Shown here one piece after another: positions 54,365 through 63,118 of a DNA stretch of 64,000 nt. The notes under the pieces are model-generated. The model was not told the origin of the DNA, did no database searches, and saw nothing but the letters and a program-made list of their open reading frames with translations. Numbering within the stretch: position 1 is the stretch's first letter; every line of letters starts with the position of its first letter. Source of the DNA: Flavobacterium sp. (GTDB taxonomy: Bacteria; Bacteroidota; Bacteroidia; Flavobacteriales; Flavobacteriaceae); the NCBI GenBank assembly GCA_014379405.1, contig JACMLU010000018.1, positions 1-64,000 of the forward strand, in the 5' to 3' direction. The position numbers were made by a program, and so were the translations under genes.

Positions 54365-55273
54365 TTAATTGTAATTTTTTATTTTCAATCCAATGAAATT
54401 TATTGCTTTCTCATAGGTTTCGATACCGTGACCTACATTTTCAAATACTTTAATCTCTTTTATATTCTTAATATGCTTTTTGGCATTAACAATAGACTTT
54501 TGATAAGGAAATAACAAATCCTTGTTTCCTTGCAACAAGTACGTATCCACTACAACACCTGATAATTGCTCATTCATATAATAAGGTTTTTGAGTATTAT
54601 CCTTATATCTTCTCAATGCAAATACTTCATAATCGACAATTAGTTTTTCTGAAACTAAAGAAAGTTTATGGTTTGGTTTACAAAAAACTGCTTTATCTAA
54701 AAAAGTAGAAACATTCTTCTCACTTGGACTTATTATTGGTAACAAATTATAATACAAATTCTTAAATGAGAGCGAAAAAGGCTGCAAACAACCTGCATTT
54801 AGTAAAAAAGCAGCTTTAATTAATTCTGGTTTTACAATTGCAAGTTTCATACTTATTAATCCACCAAATGAAGCTCCTGCAATAAATGCTTTTTCAATTC
54901 CTAGCTTTTCAAAAATTTCGGCAGCCCATAAACCATAATCCAATGATTTAATATCTGGTGTTGATCCATCACTTAAATTTGGCAATCCATTGGTTTCAAC
55001 TAAATAAATTTTTAGTTTATAATTTAAATTATCCAAACCCCTATCAAAGTCCCAAAAAAGGGAAGTCGTACGTGCTCCAGGAAAAATAACTAATGTTTCT
55101 AGGTTTTCTTCTTTAGTATTCAAACCCCAAATATGAGTTTTTCCTAGCGAAGTATTTAGCTCAATCCTTTCATAAACCCTTTCATTATTTTTTTCTAATT
55201 GATTAACCCAATTTTCAAAAACCTTCAAATCAGACTTCGCATCTTTGAAAAAAGATTTACCTTTAATTTCCAT
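54365..55273 (-). CDS. Alpha/beta hydrolase
   Basis: This 302-residue protein has the nucleophile elbow GASFGG (FIAGASFGGLISM) and a late His in FENVGHGIETYEKA. Together with the acid of the LLQGNKDLLFP region these give the alpha/beta hydrolase triad. The substrate is unknown. It starts 2 bp before the OsmC-like gene's stop, so they are probably co-transcribed. Confidence 0.8.
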   Translation of the reverse strand: MEIKGKSFFKDAKSDLKVFENWVNQLEKNNERVYERIELNTSLGKTHIWGLNTKEENLETLVIFPGARTTSLFWDFDRGLDNLNYKLKIYLVETNGLPNLSDGSTPDIKSLDYGLWAAEIFEKLGIEKAFIAGASFGGLISMKLAIVKPELIKAAFLLNAGCLQPFSLSFKNLYYNLLPIISPSEKNVSTFLDKAVFCKPNHKLSLVSEKLIVDYEVFALRRYKDNTQKPYYMNEQLSGVVVDTYLLQGNKDLLFPYQKSIVNAKKHIKNIKEIKVFENVGHGIETYEKAINFIGLKIKNYN

Positions 55274-55274
55274 A

Positions 55275-55709
55275 TTAGATTTTAGCTAATTCTACTCCGT
55301 TCAAAATTACTTTATAATGTATGGTCGCTGTTGGTTCCAACGTTTTGGTAACCGAGCAGTATTTTTCAAAAGAAAGTTGGGCTGCTTTCGAAGCTTTGTC
55401 TTCTTTGATAGTACCTTCTAAGTAAAACACCACGTAAATGTTTTTGAAAGGCTTTGCTTCGCCTACTTGAACACGTTCGCCTTCTACCTCCGCTTTGAAA
55501 GAAGTGATTTCCTGACGTTGCTTTTTCAAAATCGAAATCATATCGATTCCGCTGCAACTTGCAGCTCCCATCAATACCAATTCCATTGGGCTTGGTCCCA
55601 TATCATTACCTCCAAAATCAGGTCTGGCATCTACATTTACTATATGTCCACGTTCGTTTTTTAATTCGAAGTGGAAGTTTTCGTTTACTCTGTCTAATGT
55701 TATTTTCAT
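55275..55709 (-). CDS. OsmC/Ohr family protein
   Basis: This 144-residue protein has GPSPMELVLMGAASCSGIDMISILKKQ, the region with the first reactive cysteine, and KYCSVTKTLEPT with the second, of OsmC-type hydroperoxide reductases. It acts on organic peroxides by a thiol mechanism. It lies behind thrA by 107 bp, with a repeat in between. Confidence 0.88.
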   Translation of the reverse strand: MKITLDRVNENFHFELKNERGHIVNVDARPDFGGNDMGPSPMELVLMGAASCSGIDMISILKKQRQEITSFKAEVEGERVQVGEAKPFKNIYVVFYLEGTIKEDKASKAAQLSFEKYCSVTKTLEPTATIHYKVILNGVELAKI

Positions 55710-55724
55710 AATACTATTTATTTT

Positions 55725-55757
55725 CCTCTCCCCGACCCTCTACAAAGGAGAGGGAGC
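55725..55757. repeat. CCTCTCCCC...GGAGAGGG dispersed repeat, copy 1
   Basis: CCTCTCCCCGACCCTCTAC with AAAGGAGAGGGAGC forms a stem between CCCTCT (55736-55741) and AGAGGG (55749-55754). A very similar copy is at 63119-63154, one base after the metK stop. The sequence type is a frequent flavobacterial intergenic repeat. Confidence 0.75.
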
Positions 55758-55816
55758 CGAAACTGGAGAGTTGTTGTTTTAATTTTTTACTGAATACTAA
55801 ATACTGAATACTCTTT

Positions 55817-58228
55817 TTACCCTTTCTCCGACAATCTCAAAATATCTCCAAAAACACCTCTAGCGGTAACGGCCGAACCTGCGCCAGCACCTTGAATTAC
55901 GATGGGTCTGTCCCCGTAAGATTCCGTGTAAATTTCGAAGAATGAATCAGAACCTTTTAATCCGCCCAAAGCGGTATCCGAAGGTACGGAAACTAATTTT
56001 ACTTCTAGATTTCCTTTGTCGTTTTGTAAATCTCCCGACAATTCGCCAATGTATCTCAAAACATGATTCGGTTCCTGTTCTGCTTTTATTTTGTTGTAAA
56101 TCGGGTCAAATTCTTTTAATTTATTCAGGAAATCTGCAACGTTTCCTTCTCTTAAATGTTCTGGAATCAAGTTTTGAATATTGATTTCTTCGAATTCGTT
56201 TTGCAAATCCAATTCTCTAGCCAAAATCAGCAATTTTCTTCCCACATCATTTCCGCATAAATCTTCTCTTGGATCGGGTTCGGTATAACCGTTGTCGATA
56301 GCTTCTTTCAGAATTTCACTGAACGGAACATCTTTTGCCGAGAAATTATTGAATAAATAACTCAAAGTTCCCGAAAAAACTCCTTTTATTTTGGTGATGT
56401 TTTCACCGGAAAGATGCAATAATTTTATGGTGTCAATCAATGGTAAACCTGCACCAACATTGGTTTCATATAAATAATTCTTTTGATTTTCCGCCAATAC
56501 TTTTCGCAAGTCTTTGTAAAACTTATAACTCAAAGTATTCGCCACTTTATTGGATGAAATCAAGTCGAAACTTCCTTCGGCCAATGGAACATAATTTTCA
56601 ACAAAAGATGCACTTGCCGTATTGTCAATGGCAATCAAGTTCTCCAAGTGATTTTCATTGGCGAAAGCGATAACATCGTCAATCGTATAAGAGAAACCGT
56701 TAGTTTGAATCTCGTTTTTCCAATTGGGAGAAACTCCGTTTTTGTTCAAAAGCAAATTCTTGGAATTGGCAATTGCAAAAACATTCAACTTAATATCTTT
56801 TCGTTTTTCGATGGCTGGAGCAGATTCTAAAATTTGATTAATCAAAGTTCCTCCAACCAATCCGTGACCGAAAATAGCAATGTTGATTTTCTTGGAAACT
56901 CCAAAAATCTCTCCGTGAATCACGTTCAAGGCTTTGTGCAATTGCGATTTTTTAACCACCAAACTCACGTTTTTACCCGTTACCGTATTGTTGAAAAGAA
57001 TTGGTACAATTTTGTTTTTAATCAAAGCTGTATAAGGTTTGTGGAAAGTGCTCAAATCTTGACCAATAATCGAAATCACCGAAACATCGTCAGTAATCGA
57101 AATCTTATTGACGTCTTTCGAATAGAAATCATTTTCGAATTCTTTCTCCAATTCAATCATTGCTTTTGTCGCTTGATCGGCATTTACCACCAATCCAATT
57201 CCTCTTTCAGAAGAACCTTGCGAAATGATGCTCACGCTAATATCGTTGTCACCCATAACCCTGAAAATACGAGCATCGACACCTGTTTTTCCCAATAATC
57301 CTCTTCCTTCCAAGTTCACTAAAGATACGTTTTCCAAAACCGAAAGCGTTTTGATTCCTTCTTTGTTTGATTTAGACGTGATTAATGTTCCTTGGTTTTC
57401 GTGGTTGAAAGTGTTCAAAACTCGCAACGGAATGTTTTTTTCCAACAACGGAATAATAGTTTTGGCATGCAAAATTGTTGCTCCAAAATTGGCTATTTCA
57501 TTGGCTTCGTTAAAAGACAATCGATCAATTTTCTTGGCATCGGGAACTAATTCTGGGTTGGCAGTATAAATTCCGTCAACGTGGGTGTAATTTTGAAGCT
57601 CTTCGGCATCCAAATAATTGGCAATTAGGGAAGCAGTGTAATTACTGCCGTTTCTTCCTAAAGTCGTGGTATCGTTATTGCTGTTCGAACCAATAAACCC
57701 AGTGATAATATTTACGGTATCACTGTTTTCTTTGAAATAATGGATCACGTTTTTCTTGGAAACTTGTTCCAATGGTTGCGCATCACCAAATTTTGAATCC
57801 GTTTTTATCAACGCTCTTGAATCGGTAAAGTTTGCTTTTATTCCTTTTTTAATCAGAATGAAAGTCAATAATTTTGCCGAAAGCAATTCGCCTTGCGATA
57901 AAATTTGGTCTTTAATTTTGTTGCTGTAATCACCAATTAGGCTTACTCCTTCAAAAAGTTTGTCTAAAACTTCAAATTCTGCAGATAAATCGATGTCTTT
58001 GTATTCTCCGTTTTGTTCTTTTTTGAAACTTTCAAATGGCGTTTTGTAATCTCCGTTTTTGGCAGAAATTCCCAAAATTGCTTCTAGTTCGTCTGTGGCA
58101 TTTCCTCTTGCAGAAACTACAACAGCAATTTCTTCGCCTTGATTGACTTTGCTTTCGATTATCGAAATGACTTTGTTTATTCCTTCGCCATTGGATAAAG
58201 ATTTACCCCCAAATTTTAATACTTTCAT
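55817..58228 (-). CDS. thrA: Bifunctional aspartokinase/homoserine dehydrogenase
   Basis: This 803-residue fusion makes aspartyl-phosphate and homoserine. The N-terminal ~445 residues are aspartokinase (VLKFGGKSLSNGEGI, GRNGSNYTASLIA) with an ACT pair at about 305-445 (DNDISVSIISQGSSERGIG). The C-terminal ~350 residues are homoserine dehydrogenase (NIAIFGHGLVGGTLINQIL, GFTEPDP-like GYTEPDPREDL). It begins 20 bp after metX stops, so the two share a transcript under the SAM-I riboswitch. Feedback by Thr through the ACT domain is expected from the family. Confidence 0.95.
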   Translation of the reverse strand: MKVLKFGGKSLSNGEGINKVISIIESKVNQGEEIAVVVSARGNATDELEAILGISAKNGDYKTPFESFKKEQNGEYKDIDLSAEFEVLDKLFEGVSLIGDYSNKIKDQILSQGELLSAKLLTFILIKKGIKANFTDSRALIKTDSKFGDAQPLEQVSKKNVIHYFKENSDTVNIITGFIGSNSNNDTTTLGRNGSNYTASLIANYLDAEELQNYTHVDGIYTANPELVPDAKKIDRLSFNEANEIANFGATILHAKTIIPLLEKNIPLRVLNTFNHENQGTLITSKSNKEGIKTLSVLENVSLVNLEGRGLLGKTGVDARIFRVMGDNDISVSIISQGSSERGIGLVVNADQATKAMIELEKEFENDFYSKDVNKISITDDVSVISIIGQDLSTFHKPYTALIKNKIVPILFNNTVTGKNVSLVVKKSQLHKALNVIHGEIFGVSKKINIAIFGHGLVGGTLINQILESAPAIEKRKDIKLNVFAIANSKNLLLNKNGVSPNWKNEIQTNGFSYTIDDVIAFANENHLENLIAIDNTASASFVENYVPLAEGSFDLISSNKVANTLSYKFYKDLRKVLAENQKNYLYETNVGAGLPLIDTIKLLHLSGENITKIKGVFSGTLSYLFNNFSAKDVPFSEILKEAIDNGYTEPDPREDLCGNDVGRKLLILARELDLQNEFEEINIQNLIPEHLREGNVADFLNKLKEFDPIYNKIKAEQEPNHVLRYIGELSGDLQNDKGNLEVKLVSVPSDTALGGLKGSDSFFEIYTESYGDRPIVIQGAGAGSAVTARGVFGDILRLSEKG

Positions 58229-58248
58229 CTGTTCTGTATGTATAGTGC

Positions 58249-59211
58249 TTAAAAAATATCTTTAAGCAATTTGTCTAATTGTTTGTACTCTATCAAAAAT
58301 GCGTCGTGCCCGTGGATCGATTTTATTTCGCCATAAGAAACATTTTTATTTAACTTCTTTAATTCTTCAAAGGTTTCTTTATTTTCATTTGCCGTAAAAA
58401 ATAAGTCAGAATCAATTCCGATGATGTGAATATTGGCTTCAATTTTAGAAACAATATCCTCAAATGAATCGCTATTTCTAGTGATATCAATCGTTTTGAG
58501 TAATTGATTCATCATTTTATAAGCTGAAAGTTGAAAACGTTTTTGCAACTTGGCACCGTGATGATTCAACCAACTCTCCACGTTAAAAATCGCTTGTTCC
58601 TCATTGGTTGTTCGCTTAAATTTTGCTTTAAACGATTCGGGCGTTCTGTAACACAACATAGCGTGAATACGAGCGTCTTCAATGGGTTTTCTTGAATTGT
58701 TCAATATTTGTTCTTGCAAAAAACAATTCGCTATCAACCAATCTGTTGATTTCCAATCGGTGGCAATCGGAATTAAATGTTGAGTAATTTTCGGTTCTAA
58801 AGCGACCATTTCCCATGCAATTCCTCCTCCAACTGAACCACCAACAATGGCGTATAATTGTTGTGTTTTCAATACTTTAATTCCTTCCAGAAAAAGTTTA
58901 GCGACATCTCTAGCATTAAAATCCAAATAGTTTTCTATCAAAGTATCGTCGTAACCATTGCCCGGAACATTAAAAGCCAAAATGGTATATTTATCGGTAT
59001 TGATGGTCCTGTTTTCGCCAATAAGAATATTCCACCAACCGTTTGTACCAATAACCTGAGAATTCCCGGTCAAGGCGTGGTTTACCAAAACAATTGGAGC
59101 GGTATTCAAAGCTGGTCCAAAAACCTGAAAACTCAAATTAAGGGATGCGTAAAATGCGCCACTTTCTGTGGTGAAATTTTGTAATATAATAGATGTTGGT
59201 TTATTTTCCAA
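58249..59211 (-). CDS. metX: Homoserine O-acetyltransferase
   Basis: This 320-residue protein makes O-acetylhomoserine. It has the alpha/beta-hydrolase nucleophile in VGGSVGGGIAWEM (Ser126), the DGYDDT-like NVPGNGYDDTLI region and the C-terminal His in IHGHDAFLIEY. It is shorter than many MetX proteins, though. The start is TTG at 59211. An in-frame TGA comes 6 bp upstream, and no ATG precedes the family core, so TTG (or ATA) is the only choice. The start lies in a hairpin that may be the riboswitch's expression platform. Confidence 0.88.
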   Translation of the reverse strand: MENKPTSIILQNFTTESGAFYASLNLSFQVFGPALNTAPIVLVNHALTGNSQVIGTNGWWNILIGENRTINTDKYTILAFNVPGNGYDDTLIENYLDFNARDVAKLFLEGIKVLKTQQLYAIVGGSVGGGIAWEMVALEPKITQHLIPIATDWKSTDWLIANCFLQEQILNNSRKPIEDARIHAMLCYRTPESFKAKFKRTTNEEQAIFNVESWLNHHGAKLQKRFQLSAYKMMNQLLKTIDITRNSDSFEDIVSKIEANIHIIGIDSDLFFTANENKETFEELKKLNKNVSYGEIKSIHGHDAFLIEYKQLDKLLKDIF

Positions 59212-59255
59212 TATTCAAATCTTTTGTGATTTTTTGATTTGTGTCTGGAAATATT
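59210..59255 (-). promoter_or_regulatory. Putative expression platform of the metX riboswitch
   Basis: After the aptamer, CAAATC (59241-59236) pairs with GATTTG (59221-59216), and AATATT (59255-59250) pairs with AATATT (59215-59210). The hairpin covers bases adjacent to and including the first base of the TTG start. AATATT is self-complementary and the stem has an internal bulge, so translational control is inferred, not proven. Confidence 0.5.
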
Positions 59256-59257
59256 AG

Positions 59258-59391
59258 AAAGAAAGCTAGAAGTAAACTAGGAGGATTCTTGTTGTTATCT
59301 TTTCCCGATAAATCGAGATAGAATGTAGCACCTTCTTCGTTTGCAAAGGGTTGCTAAGCTTTCATCGGGTCTATTCCCTCGAGCTTTCTTT
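59258..59391 (-). ncRNA. SAM-I (S-box) riboswitch before metX-thrA
   Basis: On the minus strand the leader holds the S-box core in order: GAGGGA, GACCCGATGAAA (59371-59360), AGCAACCC (59355-59348) and AAGGTGCTACATTC (59334-59321). A closing P1 helix is formed by AAAGAAAGCT (59391-59382) and AGCTTTCTTT (59267-59258), ten perfect pairs. The class binds SAM and turns off methionine genes. Gene order metX-thrA behind it agrees. Confidence 0.88.
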
Positions 59392-59425
59392 ATAACATTT
59401 CAATACGTTTGTGAACTTAAAGGCA

Positions 59426-59457
59426 CAAATTAACCACTATTTTTTCAAACATCCAAA
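59426..59457 (-). promoter_or_regulatory. Promoter for the metX-thrA riboswitch leader
   Basis: On the minus strand TTTG (59457-59454) and TTAATTTG (59433-59426) are 20 bp apart. The -7 box has one mismatch to TAnnTTTG. Transcription would begin about 28 bp before the aptamer's P1. The rest of 59458-59567 shows nothing else I can support. Confidence 0.6.
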
Positions 59458-59567
59458 TTTTAGGCTGCTTGGTTTTTTATTAAAATTAAAAACAGCATTG
59501 GAAAGAGCCTATAAAAAGACTCTCGCCATTGCCAGTTTTAAATTATCACTTTTAATCCCAAATTTCA

Positions 59568-59774
59568 TCAGATAAAAAGTGTTTCGTTTTCTTCAGAATA
59601 CATTAAAGTCAACAAAGAGCTTGGTGCTTTTCCTGGTGCTTGTTTGAAATTGATGCCAAATTTTGTGTGCGTGAATTCAAAATCATCTGAATCGGCAGTA
59701 TTTGCTTTTGTTTTTATATTCAAACTTTTGAAAAACTGAATTATTGCGTTTATTATATATTTTAGAGTTTCCAT
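59568..59774 (-). CDS. Possible small unknown protein after metY
   Basis: This 68-codon frame (METLKYIINAIIQFFKSLNIK...) begins with an amphipathic helix and ends in ETLFI. It lies downstream of metY by 84 bp, in the same direction. I recognise no family. Its separation from neighbours and lack of a close promoter leave it uncertain. It could be noise. Confidence 0.4.
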   Translation of the reverse strand: METLKYIINAIIQFFKSLNIKTKANTADSDDFEFTHTKFGINFKQAPGKAPSSLLTLMYSEENETLFI

Positions 59775-59858
59775 AATGTTTTATTTTTAGATGTTCTACT
59801 TTTTTTTATTTTTAAAACATATTGAATTCAGTTTCCCCAAGTTCAAATATGTTACTTT

Positions 59859-61139
59859 TTATACTTTTAAATTTTCGAAAACAGCCTGTAAATCGGCTTT
59901 CAAGTCTTCAATATCTTCTAGTCCTACCGAGAGTCTAATTAAATCCTTGGTTACTCCCGTGGCGACCTGCTCTGCATCTGACAACTGCTGATGCGTGGTA
60001 CTCGCCGGATGGATAATCAATGATTTTGTGTCTCCAATGTTGGCCAAAAGCGAAAATAGCTTCGTTTCATCAGCCACTTTCTTGGCGGCTTCAAAACCTC
60101 CTTTTAGGCCGAAAGTTAGTAATCCGTTTTGTCCTTTAGGTAAATATTGTGTTGCCAAATCGTGATATTTACTGGACTTTAATCCTGGATAATTAACCCA
60201 AGCCACTTCGTCTTGATTTTCTAACCATTGTGCCAAAGCCAATCCGTTTTCGCTGTGCTTCTGGACACGAACCGCTAACGTTTCCAATCCCTGAATAATC
60301 TGGAAAGCATTGAATGGACTCAAAGCGGCTCCGTAATCCCGTAACCCTTCGATTCGAACTTTGGCAATAAAAGCGGCATTTCCCAGTGCTTCGTGATAAA
60401 CTAATCCGTGATAACTTGCCGATGGTTCCGTAAACTCAGGAAACTTTCCGCTGCTCCAATCGAATGTTCCTGCATCGATTACTGCTCCTCCGAGCGAGGT
60501 TCCGTTTCCTGCAATGTATTTGGTCAAAGAATGAATCACAATATTGGCTCCATGCTCAATTGGATTTAACAAATAAGGCGAAGGAACGGTATTGTCCACG
60601 ATAAATGGCACTTTGAATGCTTTGGCTTCAGCCGAAATGGCTTTCAAATCCAGGACGTCCAGTTTTGGATTCCCTAAACTTTCTGCAAAGAACACTTTGG
60701 TATTTTCTTGGGCGGCTTTGGTAAAATTGGCCGCGTCCGATGGATCTACAAAAGTGGTGGTAATTCCCAATCTTGGTAAAGTGACGCTCAATAAATTGTA
60801 GGTTCCTCCGTATAAACTATTGGAAGCCACGATGTGATCGCCCGTCTTGAGTAAAACCAATAATGAGGTTGCAATGGCAGCTGTTCCCGATGCCGTAACC
60901 ACTGCAGCAATTCCGCCTTCGAGAGCTGCCAATCGTTGTTCTAGAATATCGTTGGTTGGATTATTTAATCTGGTATATATAAATCCCGCTTCGGCAAGTC
61001 CAAATAAATTGGCCGCATGATCCGAATTATTAAATACATAAGAACTAGTTTGATAGATTGGCACCGCTCTGGTTCCTGCTGTTTTAGTAACGTCGTGTCC
61101 TGCGTGTAATGCGTTTGTTGCGAATTTTGGAGTGCTCAT
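59859..61139 (-). CDS. metY: O-acetylhomoserine aminocarboxypropyltransferase/cysteine synthase
   Basis: This 426-residue PLP enzyme makes homocysteine from O-acetylhomoserine and sulfide. It has FATNALHAGHDVTKTAGTRA at the N-terminus, TASGTAAIATSLLVLLKTGD and YTRLNNPTNDILE. The Schiff-base Lys is in IHSLTKYIAGNG and AGTFDWSSGKFPEF completes the MetY signature. It is distinct from the MetZ-like protein at 53157. It is preceded by a ~430-base leader with two leader-peptide/terminator units. Confidence 0.93.
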   Translation of the reverse strand: MSTPKFATNALHAGHDVTKTAGTRAVPIYQTSSYVFNNSDHAANLFGLAEAGFIYTRLNNPTNDILEQRLAALEGGIAAVVTASGTAAIATSLLVLLKTGDHIVASNSLYGGTYNLLSVTLPRLGITTTFVDPSDAANFTKAAQENTKVFFAESLGNPKLDVLDLKAISAEAKAFKVPFIVDNTVPSPYLLNPIEHGANIVIHSLTKYIAGNGTSLGGAVIDAGTFDWSSGKFPEFTEPSASYHGLVYHEALGNAAFIAKVRIEGLRDYGAALSPFNAFQIIQGLETLAVRVQKHSENGLALAQWLENQDEVAWVNYPGLKSSKYHDLATQYLPKGQNGLLTFGLKGGFEAAKKVADETKLFSLLANIGDTKSLIIHPASTTHQQLSDAEQVATGVTKDLIRLSVGLEDIEDLKADLQAVFENLKV

Positions 61140-61239
61140 AATTTTTAATTTTATAAATTGATTTTAGAATTTAAACTGAATTCGTTTCAGTCGATATTAT
61201 TTTTTTTAATGTCCCTTTTGAACTAAACAAAAAAACAAA

Positions 61240-61271
61240 AAACCCTTTTAGACACGTATCCAAAAGGGTTT
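61240..61271 (-). terminator. Second leader terminator before metY
   Basis: On the minus strand AAACCCTTTT (61271-61262) pairs with AAAAGGGTTT (61249-61240) across a 12-nt loop, followed by TTTTGTTTTTTTG. It lies 101 bp before metY and after the Met/Cys-rich leader peptide. A second CAAAAGGG (61220-61213) downstream could pair with the left arm instead, but I did not find a full antiterminator upstream. Confidence 0.85.
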
Positions 61272-61301
61272 CAAGTTTTGTTATAACTTATACTTTCGGA
61301 A

Positions 61302-61391
61302 TCAACAGACGCACACAAACTTCATAGACTTGGCACAAATCATCGATTTGACATTACATTTGTTCATTTGTTCTTGTTTTAAATTGCTCAT
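61302..61391 (-). CDS. Met/Cys-rich leader peptide before metY
   Basis: This 29-codon frame begins MSNLKQEQMNKCNV, continues KSMICAKSMKFVCVC and ends at TGA. Of 29 residues, four are Met and four are Cys, with three Cys and two Met in the last 13. It lies between two terminators and 163 bp before metY, the place of a classic attenuator peptide. Starts at later Met codons (M9, M17, M23) are possible. That the ribosome reads Met or Cys supply is inference. Confidence 0.72.
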   Translation of the reverse strand: MSNLKQEQMNKCNVKSMICAKSMKFVCVC

Positions 61392-61426
61392 CGTATTGTT
61401 TCTTGTAATTATTTATGAATTCAAAA

Positions 61427-61458
61427 AAAAAGCTTCCCGTTTACTTGGGAAGCTTTTT
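61427..61458 (-). terminator. First leader terminator before metY
   Basis: On the minus strand AAAAAGCTTCCC (61458-61447) pairs with GGGAAGCTTTTT (61438-61427) in a 12-bp perfect stem with an 8-nt loop, followed by TTTT and GAATTC. It lies downstream of the first leader peptide. A second hairpin, ATAAATTT (61484-61477) with AAATTTAT, comes just before it and overlaps the peptide's stop codon. Confidence 0.85.
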
Positions 61459-61481
61459 GTTATATAAATTTGAAATTAAAT

Positions 61482-61529
61482 TTATGCAATAGGCGACCCA
61501 CAGGAATTAACCTGAAAGTGTTTCGACAT
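61482..61529 (-). CDS. Short leader peptide (first unit) before metY
   Basis: The 15-codon frame reads MSKHFQVNSCGSPIA and stops at TAA. It lies 44 bp downstream of the promoter and 23 bp before the first terminator. It has only one Cys, so a codon-count attenuator is less clear than for the second unit. Its clean spacing, start and stop still suggest that it is translated. I cannot name a family. Confidence 0.55.
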   Translation of the reverse strand: MSKHFQVNSCGSPIA

Positions 61530-61572
61530 TTTACATACATTCAAAATCATTTTGTTTTTCTTTTTCTTGGAA

Positions 61573-61604
61573 CAAATATCTAAACTATTATTTAAAAAAC
61601 CAAA
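61573..61604 (-). promoter_or_regulatory. Promoter of the metY leader
   Basis: On the minus strand TTTG (61604-61601) and GATATTTG (61580-61573) are 20 bp apart. The -7 box has one mismatch (first base). The transcript would start near 61566 and run over both leader units, about 427 bases before metY. Confidence 0.65.
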
Positions 61605-61707
61605 TATATTTTAAAAAAAAATGTACAATTAGCCAAATCTTTAAATAATCGATAAATTGACCAAATAACAGTCCAAATTTTTAATATCAAAAAAAAGTTA
61701 AGTTTGA

Positions 61708-61737
61708 TTTGCAATTCAATTTGGTTTCATACATTTG
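61708..61737 (+). promoter_or_regulatory. Promoter of metK
   Basis: TTTG (61708-61711) and TACATTTG (61730-61737) are 18 bp apart, a good match to the Bacteroidota consensus. Transcription would start near 61744, just before the SAM-II-like aptamer. Confidence 0.8.
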
Positions 61738-61750
61738 CACCCGAATATTA

Positions 61751-61800
61751 GAGGAAAAATTTGAACTGATTGCAACCTCGTTAAAAAAATGCTAAAGCAG
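61751..61800 (+). ncRNA. SAM-II-like (SAM-alpha) riboswitch before metK
   Basis: The leader reads GAGG, then AAAATTTGAACTGATTGCAA, CCTC and GTTAA...ATGCTAAAGC. GAGG (61751-61754) pairs with CCTC (61776-61779), and the conserved string CGTTAA...GCTAAAGC of the SAM-II pseudoknot follows. A CTAAAG/CTTTAG hairpin (61792-61797 with 61809-61814) competes with the aptamer end and could be the expression platform. The class is best known from alphaproteobacteria and Bacteroidota. Confidence 0.72.
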
Positions 61801-61866
61801 CAACTCTCCTTTAGTATTATTCCCCTGCAATCCTTTTTTCTCGCTTAATTTTAAAACTATATTATT

Positions 61867-63117
61867 ATGGCTTATTTATTTACGTCAGAATCTGTGAGCG
61901 AAGGACATCCAGACAAAGTGGCTGATCAAATTTCAGATGCGTTAATTGATAATTTCTTGGCTTTCGACCCGGAATCAAAAGTAGCTTGTGAAACTTTGGT
62001 AACTACTGGACAAGTTATTTTGGCTGGTGAAGTGAAATCTGAAATTTATTTAGACGTTCAAACCATTGCAAGAGATGTCATCAAAAAAATTGGTTATACC
62101 AAGAGCGAATATATGTTTGAAGCCAATTCTTGTGGTGTTCTTTCAGCAATTCACGAGCAATCTGCCGACATTAACCAAGGTGTTGACAGAGCCAGCAAAG
62201 AAGAGCAAGGCGCTGGTGACCAAGGAATGATGTTTGGTTATGCTACTAATGAAACTGAAAACTATATGCCTTTGGCTTTGGATATTGCGCACGCATTATT
62301 GATTGAATTGGCCAATATCAGAAGAGAAGATTCTGAAATTACATATTTACGTCCTGACGCTAAATCGCAAGTGACTTTAGAATATTCTGACGATAACAAA
62401 CCACAACGTATTGATGCCATTGTAATTTCGACTCAACACGATGATTTCGCTCCAGAAGCTGAAATGTTGGCTAAAATCAAAAGTGATTTAGTATCCATTT
62501 TGATCCCAAGAATTAAAGCAAAATATCCACAATACGCTCATTTATTTAACGACAAAATTCAATACCACATCAACCCTACTGGGAAATTTGTTATTGGCGG
62601 ACCACACGGAGATACTGGATTGACAGGAAGAAAAATTATCGTGGATACTTACGGTGGAAAAGGAGCTCACGGTGGAGGTGCTTTCTCTGGAAAAGATCCA
62701 AGTAAAGTAGATAGAAGTGCAGCTTATGCTACACGTCATATCGCCAAAAACCTTGTTGCAGCCGGTGTTGCCAACGAGATTTTAGTTCAAGTTTCGTATG
62801 CCATTGGGGTTGCACAACCTATGGGGATTTTTGTTGACACTTATGGAACTTCAAAAGTGAATTTGACCAATGGTGAAATCGCCAAAAAAGTTTCAGCAAT
62901 TTTTGATATGCGTCCTTACTTTATCGAACAACGTTTGAAATTAAGAAATCCTATTTACAGCGAAACTGCTGCTTATGGACATATGGGTCGTAAACCAGAA
63001 ATCGTAACCAAAACTTTCAAAGCTCCAGGTGGAATTGAAAAAACGGTTACAGTTGAATTGTTTACTTGGGAAAAATTAGATTTCGTAGATCAAGTAAAAG
63101 CTGCTTTTGGGTTGTAA
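61867..63117 (+). CDS. metK: S-adenosylmethionine synthetase
   Basis: MetK makes SAM from methionine and ATP. The 416-residue protein has the ATP-binding [15 protein letters not shown] near the N-terminus, [12 protein letters not shown] in the middle and [20 protein letters not shown] with the conserved lysines. Length is a little above the bacterial mean. It is the only plus-strand sulfur gene in this part and lies behind a SAM-II-like element. Confidence 0.96.
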   Translation: MAYLFTSESVSEGHPDKVADQISDALIDNFLAFDPESKVACETLVTTGQVILAGEVKSEIYLDVQTIARDVIKKIGYTKSEYMFEANSCGVLSAIHEQSADINQGVDRASKEEQGAGDQGMMFGYATNETENYMPLALDIAHALLIELANIRREDSEITYLRPDAKSQVTLEYSDDNKPQRIDAIVISTQHDDFAPEAEMLAKIKSDLVSILIPRIKAKYPQYAHLFNDKIQYHINPTGKFVIGGPHGDTGLTGRKIIVDTYGGKGAHGGGAFSGKDPSKVDRSAAYATRHIAKNLVAAGVANEILVQVSYAIGVAQPMGIFVDTYGTSKVNLTNGEIAKKVSAIFDMRPYFIEQRLKLRNPIYSETAAYGHMGRKPEIVTKTFKAPGGIEKTVTVELFTWEKLDFVDQVKAAFGL

Positions 63118-63118
63118 T

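Noticed and set aside
56834..57298. 154-codon plus-strand frame
   Set aside because: It lies opposite thrA and is a shadow of its coding bias.
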